Part shown: positions 9,331 to 18,165 of the stretch, piece by piece
Layout of the letters: each line of letters starts with the position of its first letter
How positions within the stretch are numbered: the first letter of the stretch is position 1
Translations under genes and position numbers: made by a program
Notes under the pieces: model-generated
The model's input: the letters and a program-made list of their open reading frames with translations, nothing else
Told to the model about the DNA's origin: nothing
The model's database searches: none
Source: Bifidobacterium callimiconis
GTDB lineage: Bacteria > Actinomycetota > Actinomycetes > Actinomycetales > Bifidobacteriaceae
Length of the DNA: 64,000 bases
Assembly: GCF_003952005.1 (NCBI RefSeq)
Contig: NZ_QXGJ01000012.1
Span: 1 to 64,000 of the forward strand
Reading direction: 5' to 3'

Positions 9331-9549
9331 TTAGGTGGATTACCGCTGCTGTGCAGGTCTAACTCTCGTTCGGTAGGTACTTGCCAAAGTAGACACATCG
9401 TCCTCGCGCTCCGATGTCATGTACTTGAAGATAGTTGTTGTTAAAAAGCTATCTCGACTGACTTCCGGCGTAGGTGCCTCTATGTCCCGAACCACCTAGC
9501 GAACGAGGGTTAGACCAGCGCCGAGGCGCTCAACCACCTAGCGAACGGG
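9331..9549. repeat. ~217-bp inverted-repeat element, copy B
   Basis: This is the second copy of the element at 2761-2976 and fills most of the 461-base gap before the MFS gene. The left arm holds TTAGGTGGAT (9331) and GTCTAACTCTCGTTCGGTAG (9357). The right arm holds ACCTAGCGAACGAGGGTTAG (9494) and ACCTAGCGAACG (9537). Arm spacing and motif order match copy A almost base for base while the roughly 100-base interior does not, so the conservation is in the arms. Confidence 0.75.
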
Positions 9550-9714
9550 GAATAGGTCCAAAATCGGCCTCGTGCCGCCGAAACCCGCATCGTTTGGACA
9601 AGTGCACGGTCTAATATGCGAAGCGGAAGTAGGGAGTACGTGCGCGCGAGAGTGGTATGCGCGTGTGCGTGACGTGCGCATGAGCGTGCGGAAACGAGAA
9701 GGAAAGAAAGACCC

Positions 9715-11343
9715 ATGAACGAGGATTTCAAACGTCCGGGCATCGATGACAAACCCGACCCCGACAAGGTGCTGACCGCCGAAGACAAGGCGTCGATCGC
9801 CCGTCTGGCCGTACTGCCGGAATCCGCCGAACCGGAGGCGAGCCGTACCGAGGCCGCCGTGCAATCCACCAAACTCGCCGCCGAGGCCGCCGCCCCCATG
9901 GCCGCCGCGGCATCGATCGCCACGGTTGACGCCGCCGTGCCCGATCCGAACTCCGCGTTTCTCGACATGCGCGACCCCATGGTGGCCGCCGACGGCACCC
10001 GCCCGAACAAGCTCGCCATCACGCGCCTGACCATCGCATTCACGCTCAGCGCCGTGCTGTGCGCCATCCCGTGGATGGCCCTGAATTCGGTGGTGGTCCC
10101 GGAGATCCTCGACCGCCTCGATCCGGCCGGCCGCGAAACCATGTTCGCCGCGATCAACGCCGTGGGCGCGGTTGTGGCCTTGGTCTCCAACGTGCTGTTC
10201 GGCGCGCTGTCCGATACCACGCGCACCCCGTTCGGCCGCCGTACCCCGTGGATCGTGGGCGGCGGCGTGCTCACCGCGCTGTTCACGCTGCTGCTTGGCG
10301 CCACGCACGCGTTCCCGGCGATGCTGTTCGCTTGGTGTGGCATGCAGTTCGGCTACAACATGATGCTCGCCCCGTTCGTGGCCGCCATGGCCGATCGTCT
10401 GCCCGACAAGGTTCGCGGCCGTGTCTCGCGCTGGTACGGCACCGGCATCGCCGTCGGTCAGATGCTGGGCCTGATCGTGGGCGCGGGAGTCCTCGCCAGG
10501 GTCGGCGCCACGCCGCTGAACGCGCCGGCAGGCCCGGGGGCCAATGCGGTCGCCAATCCGCTCGATCCCGCCGATCTCGCCGTGCTCGGCTCCGTCTTCG
10601 TGCCCTCGGCCATCCTGTTCGCGCTCATCGGCCTGGTCGTCGTGCTGATCTGGCCGCGCGAACCCTCCAGCGTGGAGCAGGCCAACACGCGCTTCGACAT
10701 GCACGCGCTGCTCGCCGACTTCCGCCCGCCGCATCACGCGCCCGACTACTACCGCATGCTCGTGGCCCGTACGCTCATGATGGCCGGCTACGGCATGATC
10801 CCCATGTACGAGCTGTACATCCTCAAGTACTATTCGCTGGCCCGCGTGATCGCCGGACCGGGCGCGTTCGTCACGTCCGCGCCGGCGCTGCTGCCGGTCG
10901 CCGTCGTCATTGCCGTCATGGCTGTGATCGCGTTCGTGGCGTCGCTGATCGCCGCGTTCGTCGCCGGCCCGCTGGTCGACAAGTTCGGCGTGAGCCGCAA
11001 TCTGGTGATGGTCTGCTGCCTGCTGTGCCTGATCGGCGTGATCCTCCCGTGGATCCTGCCGAGCGGCCTTGGCATGTGGCTGTTCGCCGCGATCGCCGGA
11101 TTCGGCTACGGTCTGTACAACGCCGTCGATCATGCGCTGAGCATGACCGTGCTGCCCGACCCGTCAGACGCCGGCCGTGATCTTGCCGTGCTGAACCTGA
11201 CGAACACGCTGAGCGTGGTGGTCGCCGCCGTGGTCGGTGCCGTCGCGGTGGTGTTCGGCGGCTACTCGTGGCTGTTCATCAGCGCGCTGATCATGATCGC
11301 CGTGGCGGTCGTGCTGTTCTCCTCGCTCAAGTCCGCTCATTGA
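9715..11343 (+). CDS. MFS sugar transporter
   Basis: This is a 542-residue major-facilitator permease with about 12 transmembrane helices from residue 100 onward. The loop between helices 2 and 3 reads GALSDTTRTPFGRRTPWI, matching the (D)RTxxGRRxPWI signature of sucrose/GPH-like sugar symporters. The N-terminal 95 residues are a hydrophilic Ala/Glu-rich extension, unusually long for the family. ATG 9715 has AAGGAAAG upstream. It converges with the uronyl hydrolase gene (34 bases between stops), and a large secreted glycosidase follows. It could import the di- or oligosaccharide released outside; that substrate link is inference. Confidence 0.85.
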   Translation: MNEDFKRPGIDDKPDPDKVLTAEDKASIARLAVLPESAEPEASRTEAAVQSTKLAAEAAAPMAAAASIATVDAAVPDPNSAFLDMRDPMVAADGTRPNKLAITRLTIAFTLSAVLCAIPWMALNSVVVPEILDRLDPAGRETMFAAINAVGAVVALVSNVLFGALSDTTRTPFGRRTPWIVGGGVLTALFTLLLGATHAFPAMLFAWCGMQFGYNMMLAPFVAAMADRLPDKVRGRVSRWYGTGIAVGQMLGLIVGAGVLARVGATPLNAPAGPGANAVANPLDPADLAVLGSVFVPSAILFALIGLVVVLIWPREPSSVEQANTRFDMHALLADFRPPHHAPDYYRMLVARTLMMAGYGMIPMYELYILKYYSLARVIAGPGAFVTSAPALLPVAVVIAVMAVIAFVASLIAAFVAGPLVDKFGVSRNLVMVCCLLCLIGVILPWILPSGLGMWLFAAIAGFGYGLYNAVDHALSMTVLPDPSDAGRDLAVLNLTNTLSVVVAAVVGAVAVVFGGYSWLFISALIMIAVAVVLFSSLKSAH

Positions 11344-11377
11344 GTTCCGTTGATCGCACGGTCGGACACCGAACCGC

Positions 11378-12793
11378 CTACCACCACAGGTCGGCGGCGA
11401 TGCCCTTGAGTCGCAGCACGGCCTCGAGGAAGAAGTAGTCGGCGTACACGATCGGAATGTGAATGCGTTCGGGGTCGTGATACTCCACCGAGCACAGCTG
11501 CACCAGACCGTCGCGGTCGGGATCCCAGTCGCAGGCACGGTCGTCCACGGCGTGCAGCATAAACATCGCGTTGGCAAGGCACCAGTCGGGCGTGAGTTCG
11601 GTGGCCGACCCGGTCTCGGCGGCATCCGAATCGGTTTCGCCGGCCTCCTTCAATGCGCGGGCCAGCTCCAGCAGTCCGTCGGCGGCCACGCACGATGCGA
11701 TGGCGTCGTAGTAGAGCGGTTCGTCGGGCTGACGGAAGTCCAGTCGCGCCAGACCGTCCGTGACCTTCACCTGTTCCACGAAATACCGCGCCACGCGGCA
11801 CGCGGCGTCGAGATACCGACGATCGCCGGTGTGACGATAGGCGAGCGCGAATCCGTAGATCGCCCAGCTCTGGCCGCGGCTCCACGACGATCCCGCCGCA
11901 TATCCCTGACCGGCGGGCGCACCTACGAATTCCCCGGTCTCCGGGTCGAACTGAACGATGTGGTTGCACGAACCGTCGTCGCGCACGATCGTGCGCAGCA
12001 TGGTGTCGGCGTGCATGCGTGCGATGGACGCGAAGCGCGGATCGTTGGTTTCGCGGCTCGCCCAGAACAGCAGCGGCAGGTTCATCAGCGAGTCGACGAT
12101 CGCCCATCCTTCGCGGCCCGGCTCGTTCCATGCGCGGATGAAGCGTCCCATGGGGTTGAATCGGCCGGCGAGCATGGTGGCGGCGTGCAGCGCGTGCGTG
12201 CGTGCGGTCGGGTTGCCGGTGATGCGCCAGTCGGCCACGCCCGACAGCAGCCAGACGAATCCGAGATCGTGGTCCACGCGTTCGTAGTCGGCGAGCACCT
12301 GGTAGAGCACGGTCTCCTCGATCTCGCGTGCCGGCGCGGCGAACGCGAACGAGCATGAGGGCAGTCGGGACAGGCTGCCCGGTTCGTGCGGGTCGCGTAG
12401 ATCGGCAAGACGGTCCTTCGGGTCGGCCGGATCGTCGCCGGAGACTCGGACGCGTTCGGAACGGCCGAACAGCACGGCGTTCGAGGAATGATCGACGGTC
12501 GTGTTCACGGTCCCGTCCGTCGTGCCTTGGGGCGCTTTCTTGTCGAGGCAGGCGGTGGCGACGGTCATCTGCCAGAGGATGCCGGGCCAGAATCCGTTCA
12601 CCCACCAGCCGGGGAACACTTCGGCCATGTTCTCGTCGTAGCGGCCGTCGTGTGCGATGTACGGGATCTGCGCTCCCACGCGTTCGCGTTCGGCGGCGAA
12701 CTTCTCGACCAGCCGGTCGGTCGTCGTATTGATCCATGTGGATTCCCCATCAGGCAGCTGTGCACCGAACACGCCGCGTGCGTCGAACGTCAT
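11378..12793 (-). CDS. GH88-type unsaturated glucuronyl hydrolase
   Basis: This is a 471-residue intracellular (alpha/alpha)6-barrel enzyme that removes the unsaturated uronic acid left on oligosaccharides by polysaccharide lyases. Supporting motifs are NGFWPGILWQ (about 66-75), the HDLGF motif with the likely catalytic Asp176, the active-site stretch WSRGQSWAIYGF (about 310-320) and a C-terminal VYADYFFLEAVLRLKG. Compared with typical members of about 380 residues it has an insertion at roughly 84-155. ATG 12793 follows AAAGGAGGG. It is divergent from the GH59-like gene and convergent with the MFS transporter. No lyase lies in this window, so the real substrate is open; GH105 is the nearest alternative family. 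Confidence 0.85.
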   Translation of the reverse strand: MTFDARGVFGAQLPDGESTWINTTTDRLVEKFAAERERVGAQIPYIAHDGRYDENMAEVFPGWWVNGFWPGILWQMTVATACLDKKAPQGTTDGTVNTTVDHSSNAVLFGRSERVRVSGDDPADPKDRLADLRDPHEPGSLSRLPSCSFAFAAPAREIEETVLYQVLADYERVDHDLGFVWLLSGVADWRITGNPTARTHALHAATMLAGRFNPMGRFIRAWNEPGREGWAIVDSLMNLPLLFWASRETNDPRFASIARMHADTMLRTIVRDDGSCNHIVQFDPETGEFVGAPAGQGYAAGSSWSRGQSWAIYGFALAYRHTGDRRYLDAACRVARYFVEQVKVTDGLARLDFRQPDEPLYYDAIASCVAADGLLELARALKEAGETDSDAAETGSATELTPDWCLANAMFMLHAVDDRACDWDPDRDGLVQLCSVEYHDPERIHIPIVYADYFFLEAVLRLKGIAADLWW

Positions 12794-12935
12794 CGTCCCT
12801 CCTTTGGGCCGTTATTCACATCACATCATCACGCGCACTTCCGTTGTGGATGGTCCATTGTGCACGTGAACATCCTGCCAGACATTGTACAATCAATTCA
12901 GATCAAAGTTGATCATTTTTGATAGTTATGTAAAT

Positions 12936-12951
12936 CGTTTACCGGTAATCG
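12936..12951. promoter_or_regulatory. Candidate LacI-type operator 1 in the divergent GH88/GH59 promoter region
   Basis: CGTTTACCGGTAATCG is palindromic with one mismatch around a central CG. It lies in the 589-base region (12794-13382) between the divergent GH88 and GH59-like genes, which has no ORF I can support. Two TTGATCA/TTGAT boxes are nearby (about 12908-12924). It is suggested only by symmetry. Confidence 0.4.
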
Positions 12952-13096
12952 TTGTCGATAATCGATATTTGCCGGATGGTTTCGACGTTGTGTGCGCCGC
13001 CCACCTTCCTTTTGGTTGCACCGAGAACGAGGATTGACATGACGGGGTGGCGGAGCCGTCCGTATGGCACCCCTAACTCCGCCGTGTCATGAACTC

Positions 13097-13110
13097 TGTT
13101 TGCGCAAACA
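13097..13110. promoter_or_regulatory. Candidate LacI-type operator 2 in the divergent GH88/GH59 promoter region
   Basis: TGTTTGCGCAAACA is a perfect 14-base palindrome. It lies in the same 589-base divergent region, nearer the GH59-like gene. A partly related AACGCTAACGATTACT follows near 13243. The arrangement suggests coordinated sugar control of both genes, but the regulator is unknown. Confidence 0.4.
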
Positions 13111-13382
13111 TGCGTAGATATGATCGTTCTGCCCCGCCTGCCATGCCTCACCCCCCACTGCCCCCTACCTCCGCAAACGCCTGTAATTTGAACGCACAGC
13201 GACATTGTGCTGTTTGCCAAAGTGAATGTTTTACGACTATCCTGAACGCTAACGATTACTGACGATTGAGGTTGATCGGCTCTGATCGTAATGAAAGACG
13301 AAGGCACATTGAGGAGCGTGTCTTCGCCCTACACGAGGAGGTGAAGTATGCGTATGCATACCAATCAGGGGAGGGGGATCGT

Positions 13383-16300
13383 ATGAGCAAGCATAAGCCC
13401 AGGCGTTTCTCCTCTCCCAAGAAACTTGCGGTGGCCGTCGCATCCGTGGCGATGTTCGCCCCGTTCGTGGCGGTCGGAACGGCATCCGCCGCGCCGACCG
13501 ACCCGGTCGAAGTGGTGGTCAACGGCAGTGACGTCGCGGCCGCCGCCAAGAACCGCAACGGTCTGACATTCAAGGGCTTCGGCGTGCTGAGCGCCAACTC
13601 CACCAGCGCCCTGCTGATGGACTACAAGTCCCAGAACCCCGAGGCCTACTGGGATCTCATCACCACGCTGTTCGGCGGGGACAACCCGATCATGAACACC
13701 GTGAAGATCGAGATGGGCAACGACCAGAACAACTCCACCGGTCCGAACGCCGCCACCATGCGTTCCTCCGACGAGTACCCGGACGTGGCGCGCGAGCCCG
13801 GCTTCCAGCTGGCGGCCGACGCCATGAAGGTGAACCCGAACGTCAAGGTGAGCATCCTGCGCTGGCGCAGCCCCGCCTGGGTCAAGAGCAACGACGACGT
13901 CTACAAGTGGTACAAGAACACGATCCTCGCCGTGTACCGCCAGTATGGCTACATGGTCGACTCCGTGAACCCGCACATCAACGAGACCGGCCCGAACTTC
14001 AGCTGGACCAAGGACTTCGCCAACCGCGTGAAGACCGATGAGGTCGGCTTCATCGGCGCCGACACCACCAAGGATCTCAACGGCAACGACGTGCCCGCGT
14101 GGAGCAGCGACGAGGAGAAGGCCGCCTTCCACAAGATCCGCACCGTCATCTCCGACGAGGTGAGCACCGGCTCGTTCGGCGACGACATGATCAGCGATCA
14201 GGCGCTGCGCGACGCGGTCGACATCGCCGGCTACCACTACAACACCGCCGATCAGGGCAACAACTTCAAGACCCTCGCCGACAAGTACGACAAGGAGATC
14301 TGGAACTCCGAGGCCCAGGCCACATTCTCCGTGGGCGCCGACCGGCCCAACAACACCATGAACCTCGGTTCGGGTGAGGGCAACGGCACCAACAACGGCA
14401 AGTACGACGGCACGTCCGGCACCGGCATCGGCGGCACCAACTCGCCGCTCGAGATGGCGAACACCTTCGTCAAGGGCTTCACCAGCTCCCGCCGCACCAA
14501 CTTCGTGTACCAGCCCGCCATCGGCTCGTTCTACGACGGCTTCCAGTACTCCTCCAAGGAGCTGGTCTCCGCCCGTGACCCGTGGAGCGGCTGGCTGCAG
14601 TACGACACCGGTCTGAGTGTGCTCGAACACGTCTCCGGCTTCGCCAAGACCGGATACGAGACCAACGCCGACGACGTGGACGCCGACGGCATCTGGCGCG
14701 GCATCCCCGCCGCCTCCAGAAGCGACATCACCGACGGCAACCCGCCGGGACGCGGTACCGGCAGCAATCGTTCCCGCGGTGGCGCCACCAGCTACATGAC
14801 GCTGGCCGCCCCCGACAAGTCCGCCTTCTCCACGGTGATCGTCAACGACAGCCAATACACCAAGACCTACAAGATCAAGGCCACCGACATGAACGTCGGC
14901 GACACCATGGAACTGTGGGAGACCAAGGCCTCCGGCGCATCCGGCAGCTACGCCTCCAACTACATGAAGCCCGTGGCCGAGACCAAGGCCGACGCCGACG
15001 GCTACTACACGTTCACCATCGCCCCGTGGTCCATCGCCACCGCCACCACGCTCGACAAAGCGACCAAGAACGCCGACGGCGCCCTCGTCGCCAAGGACGG
15101 TCAGGGCAGCCGCGTCGCCGCGTCCAAGGAATACACCAACGGCGCCGACCAGGCAGTGCTCGACACCGACGAGTCCGGCGACGAGAACGGCGTGACCTGG
15201 GACAATACCCTGTACGCCGACGACTTCGACTACAGCGGCAAGACCGTACAGTCCTACGATCCCAAGTCCGGCAAGATGATCACCGAGGACTTCCTCAAGT
15301 CCCGCGGCGGCGACACCGGCGCGACCCCGCTCTACACGAACGACACCAACGGCGCGTTCGAGGTCGTCAAGCGTTCCGACGGTAACTACGTGCTGCGTCA
15401 GCAGCTCTCCGCCGGCATGCAGAACGGCGGCTGGAACGGCGGCGCATGGAACAGCGGCGATCCGATCACCACGATCGGCGACAACCGCTGGGCCAACTAC
15501 AAGGTGTCCACCGACGTACTGTTCGAGGACGGCTCCGGCCGGTACGCCACGCTCGGCGCCCGCGAACAGGGCAACAGCAACAGTGGCATCGGCATCTCCG
15601 CGGCCGAGATCCGCATCGATCCCGACGGCAACTGGACGCTGCGACGCTTCGGCGCCACCGTCGCTTCCGGTAAGGCGACCGACGTCGAGGGCGTGAACTG
15701 GAAGGCCGGATCCAACCAGTGGAACAACATCGCCGTACAGGTGGCCGGCAACGTGTACACCGCGTACGTCAACGGCGTGCAGGTGGCCGAATACAAGGAC
15801 GCCAGCCCGCAGGCCACCGGACGCATCCAGATCGGCAGCGGCTACACCAACGTGCAGTACGACAACCTCAAGGTCGAAACCGTGGATGGCTACACGCCGT
15901 ACTACACCGACCTGATCGACAACATGCACATGCGCAGCTGGGACGACGTGGCCACCCCCGTGCTCCAGTACAACGACAAGTGGCAGCACCTCAACGGTCA
16001 GGGCATGTACATCTACAAGCGCTCGATCTCCAACTCCACCGGCAAGGGAGCCCAGCTCACCTACAAGTTCACCGGCACCGGACTGGACATCAACGGCGCC
16101 AACAACGGCAAGGCCAAGCTCAACGTGACCGTGGACGGCAAGAAGATCGTCGCCTCCGGCAAGACGCAGAGCGCCAGCAACATGCTCACCACGTACGAGC
16201 TGCGCGGCCTGTCCGACGGCGAGCACACGGTGACCTTCGAAACCGCCACCGACGACGCGATCTCCGTCGACACCGTGGGCGTGATCCAGAACACCGCCGC

Positions 16301-17957
16301 AGGCGACGTGGACACCACCGCCCTCAAGACCGCCGTGGACTCCTACTCCGGTCTGAAGGCCACCGACTGGAACATCAAGACCTGGCAGGTGTTCGAGAAC
16401 AACCTCAACGACGCCAAAGCCGCGCTCGCCGATCCGGCCGGCTACGGGCTCGACGCCGAGGGCGCACAGGCGATCATCGATCGTCTCGCCGCCGCCCGCG
16501 ACGGACTGGTCGACGGCTCCATCTCCGAGGACGTGCAGGAGCTCGGCTTCACCGGAATCGCAGTGGACAAGACCGACGTCTCCAAGCTGCCGGCCAAGCT
16601 GGCCGTGAAGGACGGCAAGGAGACCGCGGTGACGTGGGACTCCGACGCCAAGACCGCGCTGGCCGCCGCCGCGGACTACGGCAAGGTCAAGCTCTCCGGC
16701 ATCACCACCGACAAGCAGGCCGACGGCAACAAGTACAAGTTCACGATCGAGGTGGAGGCCATCCCCGCGAACGTGCAGTACTTCATCGATTCCGGCACGA
16801 ACGGCAAGGACTCCCCGGAGTACATGGCCGTGAAGAACGCGGTGAAGGGCCTGCTCAACGACAAGGTGGACCAGACGTCCGACGGCTCCACGTGGGGCTA
16901 CGACACCAACGCCATGAGGGTCAAGGGCAGCACCGACATCAACGACAAGCAGTCCACCGGACTCTACTCCGATGACGACGACGTGGTCTACTACCTGCCG
17001 CTCAAGGCCGGCAAGTACAAGCTCACCGCCGGATTCCAGGAATGGTGGGGCATGGACAACCGCGAGTCCGCGCAGTCCGTGGTCGCCGCCGACGGCACCG
17101 TGCTCGCCACCGGCGACAACGTGAAGCTGGGCAAGGCCAACCCGAGCCTGACCGGCACCGTCGAGTTCTCCGTGCCGACCGACCAGACCGTCAAGTACGT
17201 GGTCTCCAAGGTGGGCGACGCGCAGAAGCCCGTCATCGGCTGGCTCGGCGTGGCCGAGACCGCCGACTACGGACTGGCCACCGCCGTGGTCAAAGGCGCC
17301 GATCTGCCCAAGCAGGTCAGCGTGGACGGTCTCACCTTCGACGTGAAGTCGTGGGACAAGTCCGCCACCGAGTCCATCGCCAACGCCGCGAACTACAGCA
17401 AGGTCAAGGTCTCCGGCATCAAGGCCAACGGCAGCGCCTTCACCGCCGAGGTCGAGGTGATCCCCGACGGCGTGCAGTACTTCATCGACTCCGGTACGAA
17501 CGGCAAGGACTCCCCGGAGTACACGGCCGTGAAGAGCGCGGTGAAGGGCCTGCTCAACGACAAGGTGGACCAGACGTCCGACGGCTCCACGTGGGGCTAC
17601 AACGCGGACGGTCAGAACACCTACGGATCCGGTGACATCAACGACAAGTCCTCCACCGGTCTGTGGGCCGGCAAGGGCAAGTCCACGACCTACTACCTGC
17701 CGCTGAAGGCCGGTACGTACGACCTGTCCGCCGGATTCCACGAGTGGTGGGGCGTCAGCCGCAACATGAAGGTGATCGTGACCGCCGCAGACGGCACCGA
17801 ACTGTCGAACGGCAACGCCGATCTGTCCTCCGACGCGGTGGACGTGACCTCAACGAGCACCATCACCCTCGACAAGGACCAGACCGTCACCCTCACGGTG
17901 AGCGGCGTGAGCGCCGACCCCGTGATCAGCTGGGTCGCCGTCGCCACCCACAAATAA
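13383..17957 (+). CDS. Secreted multidomain GH59-like beta-galactosidase/galactocerebrosidase
   Basis: This 1,524-residue exported enzyme has a signal peptide at 1-37 (cleavage after ASA). The catalytic region (about 45-600) matches the galactocerebrosidase family: GFGVLSANSTSALLMDY, KVEIG-like KIEMG, Asn-Glu201 in HINETG as likely acid/base, Glu310 in EIWNSEAQ as likely nucleophile, and DPWSGW. A lectin/LamG-like region (about 620-838), a carbohydrate-binding-like region (839-974) and a FIVAR-like helical segment (975-1045) follow. Then comes a tandemly duplicated unit of Ig-like (Big_4) plus a module starting VQYFIDSGTNGKDSPEY at 1131 and 1364. There is no LPXTG or C-terminal anchor, so it is released or bound non-covalently. 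ATG 13383 follows GGGGAGGGGG. The family is probable; beta-galactosyl substrates (galactolipid, galactan) are inferred. Confidence 0.8.
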   Translation: MSKHKPRRFSSPKKLAVAVASVAMFAPFVAVGTASAAPTDPVEVVVNGSDVAAAAKNRNGLTFKGFGVLSANSTSALLMDYKSQNPEAYWDLITTLFGGDNPIMNTVKIEMGNDQNNSTGPNAATMRSSDEYPDVAREPGFQLAADAMKVNPNVKVSILRWRSPAWVKSNDDVYKWYKNTILAVYRQYGYMVDSVNPHINETGPNFSWTKDFANRVKTDEVGFIGADTTKDLNGNDVPAWSSDEEKAAFHKIRTVISDEVSTGSFGDDMISDQALRDAVDIAGYHYNTADQGNNFKTLADKYDKEIWNSEAQATFSVGADRPNNTMNLGSGEGNGTNNGKYDGTSGTGIGGTNSPLEMANTFVKGFTSSRRTNFVYQPAIGSFYDGFQYSSKELVSARDPWSGWLQYDTGLSVLEHVSGFAKTGYETNADDVDADGIWRGIPAASRSDITDGNPPGRGTGSNRSRGGATSYMTLAAPDKSAFSTVIVNDSQYTKTYKIKATDMNVGDTMELWETKASGASGSYASNYMKPVAETKADADGYYTFTIAPWSIATATTLDKATKNADGALVAKDGQGSRVAASKEYTNGADQAVLDTDESGDENGVTWDNTLYADDFDYSGKTVQSYDPKSGKMITEDFLKSRGGDTGATPLYTNDTNGAFEVVKRSDGNYVLRQQLSAGMQNGGWNGGAWNSGDPITTIGDNRWANYKVSTDVLFEDGSGRYATLGAREQGNSNSGIGISAAEIRIDPDGNWTLRRFGATVASGKATDVEGVNWKAGSNQWNNIAVQVAGNVYTAYVNGVQVAEYKDASPQATGRIQIGSGYTNVQYDNLKVETVDGYTPYYTDLIDNMHMRSWDDVATPVLQYNDKWQHLNGQGMYIYKRSISNSTGKGAQLTYKFTGTGLDINGANNGKAKLNVTVDGKKIVASGKTQSASNMLTTYELRGLSDGEHTVTFETATDDAISVDTVGVIQNTAAGDVDTTALKTAVDSYSGLKATDWNIKTWQVFENNLNDAKAALADPAGYGLDAEGAQAIIDRLAAARDGLVDGSISEDVQELGFTGIAVDKTDVSKLPAKLAVKDGKETAVTWDSDAKTALAAAADYGKVKLSGITTDKQADGNKYKFTIEVEAIPANVQYFIDSGTNGKDSPEYMAVKNAVKGLLNDKVDQTSDGSTWGYDTNAMRVKGSTDINDKQSTGLYSDDDDVVYYLPLKAGKYKLTAGFQEWWGMDNRESAQSVVAADGTVLATGDNVKLGKANPSLTGTVEFSVPTDQTVKYVVSKVGDAQKPVIGWLGVAETADYGLATAVVKGADLPKQVSVDGLTFDVKSWDKSATESIANAANYSKVKVSGIKANGSAFTAEVEVIPDGVQYFIDSGTNGKDSPEYTAVKSAVKGLLNDKVDQTSDGSTWGYNADGQNTYGSGDINDKSSTGLWAGKGKSTTYYLPLKAGTYDLSAGFHEWWGVSRNMKVIVTAADGTELSNGNADLSSDAVDVTSTSTITLDKDQTVTLTVSGVSADPVISWVAVATHK

Positions 17958-17980
17958 CTGAACAAGCCGGGCGCCTTCTC

Positions 17981-18061
17981 GTGCTCCCTCCGGGGGAGGG
18001 AGCTGTCCGGCAGCGCCGGACTGAGGGAGGGATCCAACCCAAACAAACCCCTCCCTCAGCC
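17981..18061. repeat. GGGAGGGAGCTGTC hairpin repeat
   Basis: The gap between the GH59-like gene and the pilin holds one unit of the dispersed intergenic family. It has facing GCTCCCTCC/GGGAGGGAGC arms, the core hairpin TCCGGCAGCGCCGGA, then CTGAGGGAGGG. It directly follows the gene and may act as a terminator-like structure, but there is no U-tract. Confidence 0.6.
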
Positions 18062-18165
18062 CACCCAAACCAACACTTTCACGGACCGCCGCGTTCCCCG
18101 GAACGCGCGGCCCGTCGGGGAACAGACCACACAGACATCTGACAGCAACAGAGGAAAGGAATCAG

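Noticed and set aside
13365..17741. Minus-strand ORF of 1,458 codons
   Set aside because: It mirrors the GH59-like gene and has no recognisable domain; it results from absence of stop-forming codons in G/C-rich sequence.
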